64,000 bases of DNA from Choricystis sp. odSpoLacu1 (GCA_958009055.1 OY253649.1:1364001-1428000); one strand, 5' to 3'; shown: positions 54,081-64,000, counted from the stretch's first letter. Notes: generated by a model from the letters alone, not told the origin. Numbers and translations: made by a program.

Positions 54081-55049
54081 TCACAGCCTGGACCGCACCC
54101 CCGCGCGCTCATGCAACCAGGCCTTCACCGTCGTCGCCCCCACCGCCTCCTCCCCCACCAAGTCCGCGCCACACACGTCGGCCGCCAGGGCCAGCGCGTA
54201 GTGTGGCTTGTGCAGGCCTAGTAGGCGCAGTGTCGGCAGCATCACGGCCGTCAGCGCGGCCCGTGGCAGCGGCACAAAGCGCGGCACCACGCCGGCCGCG
54301 ACGCCCGCGCACACCCACAACTGCCGCAGCGTGAGCACTTCAGGCCCCCCAATGCACAGGGTGGCGCCTTCATCTGTGGGCAGGGTGAGCCCACGCACGA
54401 TGCGGGCAGCCAGGTCGGCGTCGGCTATGGGTTGCAGGCGGGAGGCGCCCCCAGCGACGAGCGGCGCGAGTGGTGACCTCCGCAGCGCCCCCACCAGGGG
54501 CTCCACATCCCGGCACCAGGCGGCAACTTGGACAATGGTGATTGCAGGGGTGGGCGCCTGCGCCTCTGCCGCGCGCAGGGCGGCGAACATTTGAGCCTTG
54601 GCGGAAAGATAGGGTGACTTGAACGTCTTCACGCCCGCCTTTTCAAACGCGGTCAGCGGTGGACACGCCGCCACCACGTACCGGTGCACACACCCGGACC
54701 GCCCGCACGCCTCGTGCAGGGCGAGGGGGGTGTCGACCTCTGCGGCGCGCAGGGAGGAGGGTGGTGCGGCTGCGTTGCGCCGCCCTGCGACGGACGACAC
54801 CAGGGCGGCCACCCGCTCGCGAGCCAGAATGGAGGCGACAGCATCCACGTCTGTGAAGTCGGCCAGCGCGACCACCGTGGTGTGGGGCAGGGTGGCCAGC
54901 GCGCGCGCGGCGGGGGAGGGGAGGGACGCGGGCCGCACCAGGGCGACCACCCGAAACCCGGCGCCAGCCAACGCCCTGGCAAGGTGGAGGCCCAGCTGCC
55001 CTGTCGCCGCAGCCAGCGCCACTGTGGAGGGCGGGTTTATGGGCGGCAT
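54081..55049 (-). CDS. NmrA-like atypical short-chain dehydrogenase
   Basis: A 322-residue single-exon gene. VALAAATGQLGLHLARALA provides an NAD(P)-binding motif of the GxxGxxG type (here ATGQLG), then GFRVVALVRP with a dinucleotide-contacting Arg. VVALADFTDVDAV, ALVSSVAG, and a Y-x-x-x-K-like PYLSAKAQMF follow. TLCIGGPEVLTLRQLW and a hydrophobic C-terminal part match atypical SDRs of the NmrA/UOS1 type found in plastids and mitochondria. It may act as a redox sensor or reductase. It diverges from the isochorismatase gene, 136 bases between ATGs. Confidence 0.85.
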   Translation of the reverse strand: MPPINPPSTVALAAATGQLGLHLARALAGAGFRVVALVRPASLPSPAARALATLPHTTVVALADFTDVDAVASILARERVAALVSSVAGRRNAAAPPSSLRAAEVDTPLALHEACGRSGCVHRYVVAACPPLTAFEKAGVKTFKSPYLSAKAQMFAALRAAEAQAPTPAITIVQVAAWCRDVEPLVGALRRSPLAPLVAGGASRLQPIADADLAARIVRGLTLPTDEGATLCIGGPEVLTLRQLWVCAGVAAGVVPRFVPLPRAALTAVMLPTLRLLGLHKPHYALALAADVCGADLVGEEAVGATTVKAWLHERAGVRSRL

Positions 55050-55185
55050 GCCGGGTTGCAGGGCGGGTGCCGCGAAAAGGTTGTGTCGAAAAAACACTCT
55101 ATCGTTTCTCATTCCTCCCCTCTTGGCGCGCGCCTCACCAGCGGCCGGAAAGCACCGGCACCCCCCCACACACACACAACACACC

Positions 55186-55892
55186 ATGACAGAGAAACAA
55201 GTCCTCCTCGTCATCGACATGCAGGCCGACTTCTGCGTGCCTGGCGGCCCGTTGTTTGTCGCTGGCGCCCCGGACGTGGTTGACAACGTACGCAACGCGG
55301 TCGACGCCGCCCGCGCCAAGGCCGTGCCCATCGTGTGGGTGGTGAGGGAGCACCACCCGAGCGGTGAGTGTGGGAGTGTGTTGGCGGGAGGGGGGCGAGA
55401 GACGGGGGCTAGCATCAATGCGCGCGCCAACCAATCCCTCCCCCCTCTCTGCCCCCAGGCCTCGACACCGAAATCACGCGCGCCGGCCTTTACCGCGACG
55501 GCGCTGGGCCCTTGACCGTGCTGACTGCCGGCTGCGAGCTGGTGGGTGGCCTCGTCCCGCGCGGCGGGGAACACGTCGTCTCCAAAAAACGGTTCTCCGC
55601 GTTTTGGGGGACCCACCTGGCGTCCTTGCTGCGCCGCCTGGGGACCACGCACGTCGTGCTGACGGGCGTTCAGACGCCAAATTGCATTCGCGCCACCGCC
55701 TTTGACGCGATCGCGGAGGATTTCGTGGATGTCAGCGTCGTTTCCGATGCGACAGCGTCCGCCACTCCCGCCGTCCAAGCCTCCAACCTACACGACCTGA
55801 GGGCGGTGGGCGTGCACACGCCCACGCTGGCGGAGTGGAAGGCGAGTCTGGGGGGGGGGGGCGGGTTGCTGGGGACACTGTTTGGGCGGTGA
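55186..55892 (+). CDS. isochorismatase / nicotinamidase-like cysteine hydrolase
   Basis: Exons 55186-55363 and 55459-55892 (phase 1) give 203 residues. The triad is visible: Asp in LLVIDMQADFCVPGGPL, Lys in VVSKKRFSAFWGT, and Cys in GVQTPNCIRATAFDA. The cis-peptide-type VLTGVQT precedes the Cys. DVSVVSDATASATPAV matches the family's C-terminal element. Family members hydrolyse nicotinamide, isochorismate or peroxyureidoacrylate; the substrate cannot be assigned. No targeting peptide is seen. Confidence 0.9.
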
Positions 55893-56485
55893 AAAGAGGG
55901 GAAGCGTTAAAAGAACTGTTTTTTCCCGCCGTTTTTCCCACAACAATTTCACTTGTTAGGCCCCCATTCTTATCGTTGAGTGCTCTGGCGGATGTGTCCA
56001 GGGCCGCTGTGTGTGTTCTCCAGTTACAGGATGGTTTGATTGATTTTGTTGTGACCCCCCCCGACGCCTCGACCCCGAAAGGTCTCTTCCTCTCTCTCCC
56101 TAATGGAAAAAAATGGCCCGATGGATGGTCTCGATGCTTCTCCTCTCTCCCTCTCTCTCTCGCCAACCCAGGCAAATTTCAGTTCGAACGGTGATGGTGG
56201 GGGGTAGGGGCGAGAATGCTGTTGTGGTGTTTTGGGGGCTCAACCGGCGCCAGCTAGCGGAGCTGTTTTTCTGTGGACCGACAATTGTGTGCGCCAGACG
56301 AGCAATGTGGTGTGGTGGGGGATTGGGGCAAGGCAACGGGGGTGGGGGGGACTCTCGTGCTCCCAAACACAATGATGAAAAAAGGGAAGTGAAAGAAAAA
56401 AAAAGCGGAGCGCACTTCACGACTGACTGGGGACGATCACTAGGCCTTCGCTGTGGTATGAGTGTGTGTTGTGTGTGCGCCTGTT
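55893..56485. other. intergenic region between convergent genes
   Basis: No gene, repeat or RNA was recognised. Contains short pyrimidine runs and (ct)n. Confidence 0.5.
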
Positions 56486-58920
56486 TCAGAACAGAACCGG
56501 CGCCGCCGGCGCCCACACCGGCACAAACGGCGCCGCCTCCTCGCGCGACGGAGGCGCGGCGGCCGCGTCGGGGGACGGCCCCCGCGACGACGCCGCGCTG
56601 GACGACGCCGCCGACCCTTCCCGCCGCAGGGCGGACGCTTTGAGGGCGTGCTCGGGGCGGGGGCCGTCAGGGACGGGGGGCGAGGTGGAGCGGGCGGGGG
56701 CGGCGACGGTCGCGAGCGGCGGCGGCGGCGCGGCCGCCTTGCGCACAGAGGCCAGCAGTCCGTCCGCCCACGCGTGCAGCGCGTCGCCGGGGGCCGGAGC
56801 AGCAGAAGCCGGGACAGCCACAGGCGCGGGAGCTGACCCCGCGCGCTGGGCGGGAGGCGGCGGCGCCGACGGGGGCGCGCCGGCGCTCGCCGCGGCGCGC
56901 GGCAGCGGCGTCATGGCGGCGGGCGACGGCGCCGCCGCCGCCCCCAGGGCCAGCTCGGCGGCCAGCAGGCCGTCCAGTTCAGCATCCCGCGCATCCGCCG
57001 CGCGGGCGGGGGTGAGGGCTGGCGGGGCGGCGGCCGCCAGCGCGGCCGCCGCGCGAAGCGGCAGCGGCGTGGCCGCGCCGCCGCCGCCCGGGGTGGCCAG
57101 GCCACCGCCAGCGCCGGGCGTCACGGCCGCCCACGCGGACCCAGGCCCGGGCAGCAGGCCGCCGCCCGGGGTGGCGCCACCGTCGGGCAGGAGGCGGGGA
57201 AGGAGGCGTGCCGCGGTGGGGGTCGCGGACGCGGCCGCCGCGCCAGCGCTCCACCCCAGGGAGAGGGGCACGGCGCGCGCCTGGGCGGCGGGCGTGCCGC
57301 CAGCGGCTGCGGCCGGCGTGTCAAAGGCGGCGTGCAGGGCGCGGGCCGGGGTGGCGTGGGCGGGGGAGAGTGTGGCGGTGGTGGTGGGCAGAGCCAGCGC
57401 GCGGCGCGGGGTCGTCAACCCGCCGCCCGCCGCAGCCGCGGCCGGCTTGCGAGCGCCCGACCGGCGGCGCGGGGCGCCGGGCTTGCGGGCACCGGAGCGC
57501 GACTTTTTCTTGATGGCGCCCGAGGGAGGGGGCGGGCCGCCCGCGCCCGCCACGGTGGGGGCAGGGGTGGCGAGACGCGGCAGGGGCTGGGCAGCAGCCG
57601 CTGCGCCGCCACCGCCGCGCGCGCGCTTCACAGGCGCGACACCAGGCTTGCCGCCCTCCAGCGCGCCATCAAACGTGAGGCGCAGGGGGCGGGGGCCGCC
57701 CGCCGTGGGCGCGTCGGGGGCGGCGGCGCGCGCGGGCGTCGCGTCCCCCCCGGGAGGCAGCGGCAGGACGGCCGCGTCCGCGTCGCCAACGGCAGCAAGT
57801 GCATCAGCACCAGGCCCGCCCGCCGCCCAGATGGCGGCCCCCGCGTCCCGCCCCCGCACGCGCGCGCAGCGGCCGCGCCCGTGCACCGCGTCCGGAGGTT
57901 CGCACAGCTTGCGGCGCAGCCAGCCGCCGTTGTTGGAGGCGGTGTGGTGGCCAAAGGTGTGCAGAAAGAGGGCGCGCAGCTTGGGAACGCCCATGCCTTC
58001 GAGGTCCCTGGGAGAGGTGGGTGGGGAGGAAGTGGGGGGGGGGGGAAGGTGTGTGTGAGTTGTGTGTGTGGTTAGTGTCGCCAGCCCCGCCCTCCCCTCC
58101 TTCCCTCTCTCTCTCTCCCCTCTCTCTCTCGCTCACTCTGGCTTCATGCCGCCCCCACCAATCCAGGTGACGGGGCGGCCACACAGCACCGCCCCCTTGG
58201 CGCCGGCGCCGCCGCCGCCGCCCGCCGTCGCAGGGCGCGCGCGCGGCTTGCGCACCCCGGACCGCGCCCCCGACCGCGAGGCGGAGGGGGGGCGGGAGCC
58301 ACCCGGGGGCGCGTCCACCGCGGTGGCGGTGGAGCGGGCGGACCCGGCGCGCGCGGAGCGGGCGGAGGAGGCGCGTTTGCCCGAGCGCGGGCGAGAAGCG
58401 GCCGCAACGGCAGCGGCGACGGCAGCCACCACGGCCGCGGCCGCGGAGGCGCCAGCGTCAGCCGGAGAGGGCAGGGGCCAGGGCGAGGTGGCCAGGGCGG
58501 CGGCCCAGTCGACGGGGTTGCTGAAGGTGTGTGGGTGGAGGTGGGTTTTCTTGGTTTCGTTCGCTCGAAGCGCGCCATCGCGCGCTGGAAGCTGCGCACG
58601 CACCGCCGCCCCAGCGCTGCCTGCCGCTTCACTCCCCACCCCGACACGCAGTCTGGCTCCCCCACGATCCGCTGGGGTGGGTGGCGGCGTGGCGGGCGGC
58701 CTGCCGCGGCGGCGGCGGGCTGGCATCGTGCGGGCTTGGAATCGAAATCGCGGCATGCCTCTTTTGTGCTTCGCCGCCGCCCCTCCTCCTCCCCCTCTTC
58801 CCCTCCTCCTCCCACCACTCACCCGACGTGACCAGACATGCCCACTCCGTCAAACGCGGCAGCGGGCGGCCACCCAGGGGTGGCCAGGGGGGGCAGGGGG
58901 GTGCGAGAAGGGACGCTCAT
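56486..58920 (-). CDS. large disordered basic Ala/Pro/Arg protein, nuclear-type
   Basis: Three exons on the reverse strand: 58920-58823, 58520-58137 and 58007-56486, totalling 667 residues. Exon 2 is Ala-rich then Arg/Ser-rich (SGKRASSARSARAGSARST, SGARSGVRKPRARP). Exon 3 starts with the one ordered element, DLEGMGVPKLRALFLHTFGH then TASNNGGWLRRKLCEP, a helix-turn-like segment seen in some plant chromatin-associated proteins. Later stretches hold repeated RSGARKP and KKKSRSGARKP boxes that could be nuclear localisation or DNA-contacting signals. The rest is low-complexity Ala/Pro. Function unknown; the reading frame itself is well supported by consistent splice phases. Confidence 0.6.
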
Positions 58921-59200
58921 CCTGGTGGGAGGGAAGGGGCAGAAACAGCAGCACAGAGACGCCGCCCGCCGGGCAGGAGGGGTTTTGCAGTGGCTTGTGA
59001 CGGTCGGTGGGGGGCACGAGGCGCGAGGCGGGCTGAGGGACGCACGACGCTGACTTTGCCGCCCGAATAATCAAGTGTGGGGCGAAGCGCGCGCAATCGA
59101 AAAACCGCCTGTCGGGGCAAAATTTGATTTTTGCCTCGCTCGTCTCGAGTGTCCCGTTGTTTTACAAACCACGCCCTCCCTCTCTCCAACACCACTGCCA

Positions 59201-60253
59201 TCACCTGAAGAACGCCATGTGCTTGGACGAAAACGTGGGCGCCACGGTCGGCGGCGGCGCGACACCGCCCCCCCCCCGCGCCGCGACGCCCGCTGCGCGC
59301 GCCGCGTCGCGCTCGCGCCGCAGCCAGCCATCGACGATGGGCAGCAGCTTGCCACCCGACGCGAGGGCGGGCACGTTGGTCGCATCCCCAAACGTGGCCA
59401 GGCGGCCGTTGGAGACGTGGGCGAGGTGGGTGGCCCACCCGGCGAGGCCATCGAAAATGTGAGTACTGTAAATGATAACCGCGCCCCGGCTCTCGCTCTC
59501 GGACTGCAGCCAGGCCAGCAGGTTGGCCCGCCCCAGGACGTCCATGTCGACGGTGACCTCGTCGAGCAGGAGGACGCGGAAGGGGTGGATGAGCCCCGCC
59601 GCGATTTGGACGCGCCGGCGCTGGCCGTCGCTCAACCTGTGCAGCCGCCACTCCCTGTCGATGCCCAGCAGGTCGATTAAAGCATCGCGACGAGCCGGGT
59701 CGGCGCCCGGGATGGCGTCCAACAGGGCGCCGGCGCCCAGGTCGGCGGTGAGGGGGGCGCCCGACCCACCGCACGACGCGTCGCGGCGCCACGCGGCGCC
59801 CAAATACGTCAACTCCCCGCTCGACGTCAACCCTGTGTCATGGAACGCGGGCCGCCCCAGGATGCGGACGGCGGAGGGGGGGACCATGTGGTGGCCCGCC
59901 ATGACTTGGAGGAGCGTGGTTTTGCCTGTGCGGGTGGGTGGGAGGGGTGTGGTGGTCGGGGAGGGCGCCACGCGCGTGCGGTCGACTGGCAATCGACCGA
60001 AAGGCAGGGGCGTTCAAAACACTCCCTCTCCTCCCCCCCTCTCCCTCCCCACACAACCACACCACTCACCCGCTCCATTGGCCCCCACCAGCAGGCACCT
60101 CGCCCCAGCGGGCAGAGACACCGAGAAGCCGTCCAGCAGGGGGGCGGGCGCGCCCGGGTGGCCGAAGCGCAGGTCGACGACCGAGACAGGGGGCGTGCTG
60201 TCGTCGTCGGGGGTGGCGCTAGCGGCGGGCTGAGGCAGGGTGGTGGCGCACAT
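59201..60253 (-). CDS. soluble ABC ATPase, CAF16 / ABCI19-21 type
   Basis: Exons 60253-60070 and 59925-59201 (phase 1) give 302 residues. VSVVDLRFGHPGAPAPLLDGF starts the nucleotide-binding domain. Walker A is LLVGANGAGKTTLLQVMAGH across the intron. Family markers are ILGRPAFHDTGLTSSGELTYLG and WRLHRLSDGQRRRVQIAAGL (signature). Walker B is FRVLLLDEVTVDMDVL, and the His switch is IIYSTHIFDGL. It ends SSKHMAFFR. There is no transmembrane domain. Yeast CAF16 is linked to CCR4-NOT; plant relatives are ABCI19-21. Confidence 0.9.
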
Positions 60254-60404
60254 GGTGTTTGGGGGGCGGTGTTCGCGTGCAAGAGAGAAAGAGCGGCCAA
60301 TTGTGTTTTCTTTGTCGTCAAAACCTCGTTCTGTGCGGGCTGCCCTCGTTTCTGCGGGCCCCGCCCACAAGAAAATGGTCATGGAAAATGCTCACACGCA
60401 CACA

Positions 60405-61508
60405 TTACTCCTCCCCCCCCCTGCCCAACTCGGCCATCACCTCATCCACCGGGATCCGCAGCTTGTTCCTGCAAAACTCGCACGTCATCTCCAGGTCGCC
60501 CCCCGCCGCGTCTGCCGCCGCACGCACCTCCTCCTCCCCCAGCAACGCTGCCGCCCTGATCATGCGTTCGCGCAAGCCTTCTGTGTCGCATGGACCGTAA
60601 CGCGGGGTCAGGCGGAAGCTGGAGGACGCGCCCAGGCCGGCCAGGAGGGTGGAGGCAAGGCCGTCTGCACCCGCGCCGTCCGCCAGGGCACCAGACACAC
60701 TCTTGACAGAGCCAATGTTGTGTTCCAGCGTGGACAGCGTGGCTTCGGAACACAATGGCAGGGGTTGGACGAGGAAGCCGCCTGCAGAGACGACGACGCC
60801 GGCGCGGTCGAGGGTGACTCCCAGGCCCAGGGCGCAGTTCGTTTGTTCAGACGTCGAGAGATAGTGCGCGATGTCTTCGCCCACCTCCCCCGACACGATT
60901 TCAGTCAACCCCGTGTAGGGGTCGCCTCCGCCCTTTTTGGAGCGCACGACAGCCAGCACGCCGCCACCGACTGCGGCGCCGACGTCGAGTTTGCCGTCGG
61001 GGCGGAGCGGCGGGTCGGCAGCCGGGTTGTCGACGCGCCCTTTGACATAGCCAGTGGATTCAGCGACGACCATGAGCCCTCCCAACGGTCCCGTCCCCTG
61101 GAACGTGATCTGGGTGGCTTCACCCTCCCCCTTGAAGGCGGCCATGAGGAGACCAGCGAGGAGGGCGCGGCCGAGCGCGGCCGACGCGGTCGGCGCAGTG
61201 CCGTGCCTCTCACACGCGTCTCTCACGAGTTGGGTGCCGTCAATGCACAGGACTGAGACTTCGGTGTTCTCGGACAGGGTGCGCAGGACGACGTCAGTGG
61301 AGGGCGGGGCGGAGGGGGAGGGGGCGGAGGACGTCGACGGCTCGGCAGACGCCGCGCATTGGAGGCGGTTGGCGCGCCCACGGGAGACATTCGGGTGTGA
61401 CGACGCGCCATTGGGCCCCAGGGGCGCGCTGCAGGCGGGCCTGCGCAGGGCGCGCGGCCCGCGCGGCGCGGCGCGGCAGGTCGCCGGCGCCGCGGCGGCA
61501 CAGCGCAT
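60405..61508 (-). CDS. redox chaperone Hsp33 with organellar leader
   Basis: A 367-residue single-exon gene. An Arg/Ala/Pro/Ser-rich leader of about 70 residues (MRCAAAAPATCRAAPRGPRA) implies plastid import. The fold shows LGRALLAGLLMAAFKGEGEA, ITFQGTGPLGGLMVVAESTG, VKGRVDNPAADPPL and HYLSTSEQTNCALGLGV. The C-terminal zinc site is partly lost: TCEFCRNKL supplies the CxxC, but the CxC position reads RYGPCD, with one cysteine. Hsp33 holds unfolded proteins when oxidised and releases zinc. It diverges from SurE, 171 bases between ATGs. Confidence 0.9.
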   Translation of the reverse strand: MRCAAAAPATCRAAPRGPRALRRPACSAPLGPNGASSHPNVSRGRANRLQCAASAEPSTSSAPSPSAPPSTDVVLRTLSENTEVSVLCIDGTQLVRDACERHGTAPTASAALGRALLAGLLMAAFKGEGEATQITFQGTGPLGGLMVVAESTGYVKGRVDNPAADPPLRPDGKLDVGAAVGGGVLAVVRSKKGGGDPYTGLTEIVSGEVGEDIAHYLSTSEQTNCALGLGVTLDRAGVVVSAGGFLVQPLPLCSEATLSTLEHNIGSVKSVSGALADGAGADGLASTLLAGLGASSSFRLTPRYGPCDTEGLRERMIRAAALLGEEEVRAAADAAGGDLEMTCEFCRNKLRIPVDEVMAELGRGGEE

Positions 61509-61679
61509 TGTGAGCAAGGGAGGGCGTGTGTGTGGGCTGGGAAGGCGTGTGGGACTGAGCACGCACTTCCTGCAGTCAGCAACACAGGGGAGGCGCTGAG
61601 AAACAGGGGCGGCTGTGTGCGAGGAAAAGAGAAAACGAAAACACACGCGTCGGCCCCAACGAAAGAACAAGCCGACCGC

Positions 61680-62688
61680 ATGCGCCTGCGCCCTCCACAC
61701 CCCGCCCCAGGCTGTCGGCCACGCCCCAGCATGGCCTGCTGTGCAACACCCGTCTCTCCCCCTACACGCGTCCTGCTCACCAACGACGACGGCCCCGCGT
61801 CCCCCTTTTTCGATGCCTTTGCAACCGCACTGGCCACCACCCTCGCCTGGCCCCTCTTCATCTGCCCCCCGGCCGACGGTCAATCCTTCACCAGCAAATC
61901 GTTGGGGCGGGGGCCGGTGACACTGGATCGCATACACGCCCACCGAGTCCACGTCAGCGGCACGCCAGCCACCGCCGTCAACCTGGCCCTGCACGCCCTG
62001 GCCCCCACCTGCGACTACGTCATCTCGGGGCCCAACATCGGCCACAATGCGGGGCGAGGGTCCATCCTGTCGTCCGGCACCGTGGGCGCCGCCCTGGAGG
62101 CGGCGGTCGCGGGGCGGCGCGCGGTCGCGCTCTCCTTTCCGTTTTGCAACGGCTACAACAACTGGACCCCCGCCGAGATGGAGCGCGCGGTGGAGGCGTC
62201 GGTGACGTTGGTGGCGTCCCTGTGGGCCGAGTGGGAGGTCGGGGTGGACGTGTACAACGTCAACGTGCCGCTGGACTTTGATCGAAAGGAGAGAGAGGGT
62301 GGTGGTGGCGACGCCACCACCGCCACTCTGCCGCCACTGCGCGTGGTGACGACGACGGTGGACCCCGGCGCCCAGTACACGTCCTTGTATCGTGAGTCAG
62401 TGTGGAGGGTGGGAGGCGGGTGTTTTGGGGGTCGGCGTGGGTGGAGGCTAGGTTTGTTGGTCGTTTTTTCAGTTGAGAGTCATGCTCACACTGCCACCTT
62501 CTTCTTCCCACTTCCCCTCTCCCCCAGGCCCTGCCGCCCCGTACGACCCCCACGATTACGAGTGAGGGCCGTCCGGCCTGCGCGTGTTCGAAGCCGCCAA
62601 CCCAGCCCCCGGGGGCGACGTGGCCGCCGTGGCGGCAGGGTGGGTCAGCGTGTCGAAGCTGCGCGCCGCGCTGCAGTCGGTCGAGTGA
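61680..62688 (+). CDS. SurE 5'-nucleotidase-like, with in-frame TGA
   Basis: TRVLLTNDDGPASPFFDAFA carries the NDDG metal motif. FICPPADGQSFTSKSLGRG, VSGTPATAVNLAL and DYVISGPNIGHNAGRGSILSSGTVGAALEA are the SurE core (SGPNxGxN). Exons are 61680-62391 and 62528 onward (phase 1). In exon 2 a TGA at 62563-62565 follows YDPHDYE. The same frame then continues GPSGLRVFEAANPAPGGDV, AAVAAGWVSVSKLRAAL to a second TGA at 62686-62688. The segment after the first stop carries the conserved late 'D-x(2)-A-x(4)-G-x-V-S-V' element, so truncation would lose real family sequence. SurE dephosphorylates nucleoside monophosphates. 290 codons with readthrough, 249 without. Confidence 0.85.
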
Positions 62689-62765
62689 TGAGAAAAGGAA
62701 AGCCTTCTGCCCTTTTTACAGACACACATTGCTCATTCTTGTAACCACAGTCCTGCTTTTTGTCC

Positions 62766-63248
62766 TCATGCCAGCGACAGCGCCGCCTGCGCCGCCGCCG
62801 CTGCAACTGCGACCGCGGCCGCAGCTGTGCGCGCGTGTGCGCCACCGCGCCCCACCCCCTCGGCCGACACGCGCACGGCGTCGGCCACTTCCAGCAGGCT
62901 GCCTGCGCTGGTGTCGGCGTCACACGGGGTCAGATTCTCAAGCGTCAGCTCGTACGGGGTTGGCGTGCACCCGCCGCGGCATGCGATCCGCAGCCGCACC
63001 GCCCCCACCGCCAACCCCGCCACCGACACCCCCGTGACAGCGTGCAGTGGATGGAGAGTGGAGGGCGCCTGTGTGGTGTCGTCCGAGGGCGGAAGCAGGC
63101 GCACAGTGCACGCGCACGCCGGCGGCACGTCCGCGCGCAGCGCCAGGGCAGCGGTGCACGGGGGCGGCCCTGGCAGGGCGGGGGGCGGGTCGCAGGACGC
63201 GCCCGCCAGCAGGGCCAGGGTGATGAGGGTGGGAAGGAGGTGAGGCAT
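62766..63248 (-). CDS. secreted protein, possibly GPI-anchored
   Basis: A 160-residue product: signal peptide of about 18 residues (MPHLLPTLITLALLAGASC), a Cys-containing body (PPACACTVRLLPP, LRIACRGGCTPTPYELT, ENLTPCDADTS), and a C-terminal hydrophobic tail (TAAAAVAVAAAAAQAALSLA) after a small-residue region. Leader plus such a tail is the pattern of GPI-anchored proteins. It contains an NLTPC motif like the cluster at the left of the window, but the rest differs. It converges on SurE. Confidence 0.65.
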   Translation of the reverse strand: MPHLLPTLITLALLAGASCDPPPALPGPPPCTAALALRADVPPACACTVRLLPPSDDTTQAPSTLHPLHAVTGVSVAGLAVGAVRLRIACRGGCTPTPYELTLENLTPCDADTSAGSLLEVADAVRVSAEGVGRGGAHARTAAAAVAVAAAAAQAALSLA

Positions 63249-63395
63249 GGTTTTTTCTTTTTGGAGTGAACGTTTGCGTCGAGCCGACTACGTTTTTTGC
63301 TCTCACACCGCCACCCACTTCTGACCGCCTCGGCCCCCCTCGGACACCCGCCTGTCACCCTCCCTCCACCACACACACACACATACACACTCCAC

Positions 63396-63857
63396 ATGCT
63401 CTGCTGGCTGGGCGGCAGCGCCCGCTCCCTGCGCGGCAAGCGGTCCCCCTCTGGCGCGAACCGCGGCCACCCCTCCACAGGCCGCGGCTGGAGCAAAAAA
63501 TCGGCCGACGTGTGCGTGAGCGATGCGTTCAGCATGCTGGATGACGGGCTGAGCGGCTGGGGTGGTGGTGGTGGTGGTGGTGGCGGGGGCGTTGCCCCCG
63601 CCCCCCGCGCACCCGGCCTCGGTCTGGCTGCCGCGCTGGCCCCCCTGCCCCCCCACGCTGCAGCCGCCACGACGCTTGCTGTCGATGCGGCCGTTACGGT
63701 GACGGTGGTGGCCCCCACGCCTGTGCCGGTGCCCGCTGGCGTGGCGTCGCCGCCGCCGTCGCCGGCGGGGCGGCGCGCCACCAAGCGGGTGGCGTGGCTG
63801 CCGACGGGGCGCAACAAGGACGTGGCGCACAGTTTGGACTTGGACGCGGTGGTGTGA
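63396..63857 (+). CDS. small basic protein of unknown function
   Basis: A 153-residue single-exon frame. It starts MLCWLGGSARSLRGKRSPSG (Arg/Ser-rich), has SDAFSMLDDGLSGW, a run of ten Gly from a (ggt)n repeat, an Ala/Pro/Val-rich middle (AVTVTVVAPTPVPVPAG), and a conserved-looking end KRVAWLPTGRNKDVAHSLDL. The ATG sits 147 bases from that of the divergent gene at 63248. No domain recognised. Confidence 0.5.
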   Translation: MLCWLGGSARSLRGKRSPSGANRGHPSTGRGWSKKSADVCVSDAFSMLDDGLSGWGGGGGGGGGGVAPAPRAPGLGLAAALAPLPPHAAAATTLAVDAAVTVTVVAPTPVPVPAGVASPPPSPAGRRATKRVAWLPTGRNKDVAHSLDLDAVV

Positions 63858-64000
63858 TCAAAGAGTGAGGGAAGCATCAAGTTGGGGGTGAGAGAGAGGA
63901 CGAGGCGCTGAAAACACACTCGCGCTCCCCTTTTTTCGTTTGCAAAAGAAGTTCCTCCCTATCCGTCGTGCCCCAAAGCAGCACACGCCTCTCTTTTCTC

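Noticed and set aside
48691..62565. Global reassignment of TGA to a sense codon
   Set aside because: Many well-supported genes end in TGA at the expected family length (for example ATP synthase beta and POP1). The internal TGAs also fall at different residue types.

Overview
This is a eukaryotic nuclear window. Genes carry short spliceosomal introns, mostly GT-AG and roughly 60-170 bases, with pyrimidine-rich acceptors. Upstream flanks are short and neighbouring genes are often divergent or convergent within 40-250 bases. Several genes point to a unicellular green alga: a VAMP72-type R-SNARE, a PB1-domain Raf-like kinase, an Hsp33 with a leader, a cyanobacterial/plant-type metallophosphoesterase, a MOT2-type transporter and a BCL7-domain homologue. 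The species cannot be fixed from sequence alone. Exon limits were placed by eye from frame continuity and splice signals, so they are proposals.

Region 1 (1-18.8 kb) is visibly less GC-rich and looks like an island of lineage-specific secreted proteins. It holds six genes plus one pseudogene-grade member set of a six-cysteine family whose mature N-terminus carries an N-x-(S/T)-P-C motif, three Cys-rich 'CC' proteins, a secreted phospholipase-D-like (GDPD superfamily) gene, a Cys-rich EF-hand protein, a short Cys-rich peptide, and one bestrophin-like channel gene. The island is decaying. It contains four or five one-base frameshifts all of the same sign, two lost ATG starts, kinase-tail fragments, a 166-bp tandem repeat, and a 236-bp piece of mitochondrial nad4 (NUMT) inserted into a coding exon.

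Region 2 (18.9-64 kb) is very GC-rich and mostly housekeeping. In order: TKL-like kinase, secreted lipase, POP1, NAR1, a 3.3-kb pyrimidine-rich gene-free stretch, PB1-kinase, a p31comet-like protein, small GTPase, GH5 glycosidase, PTB-like RRM protein, VAMP72, mitochondrial ATP synthase beta, an unknown membrane-anchored protein, succinyl-CoA ligase alpha, thioredoxin, BCL7-like protein, a type II glycosyltransferase-like protein, metallophosphoesterase, MOT2/MFSD5-like transporter, tRNA dimethylallyltransferase, a secreted protein, NmrA-like SDR, isochorismatase-like hydrolase, a large disordered basic protein, a soluble ABC ATPase (CAF16/ABCI type), Hsp33, SurE, and two small unknown proteins. 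Two of these, the metallophosphoesterase and SurE, have an in-frame TGA inside otherwise continuous conserved sequence. There is no operon logic; the recurring arrangement is short shared intergenic regions between divergent pairs.
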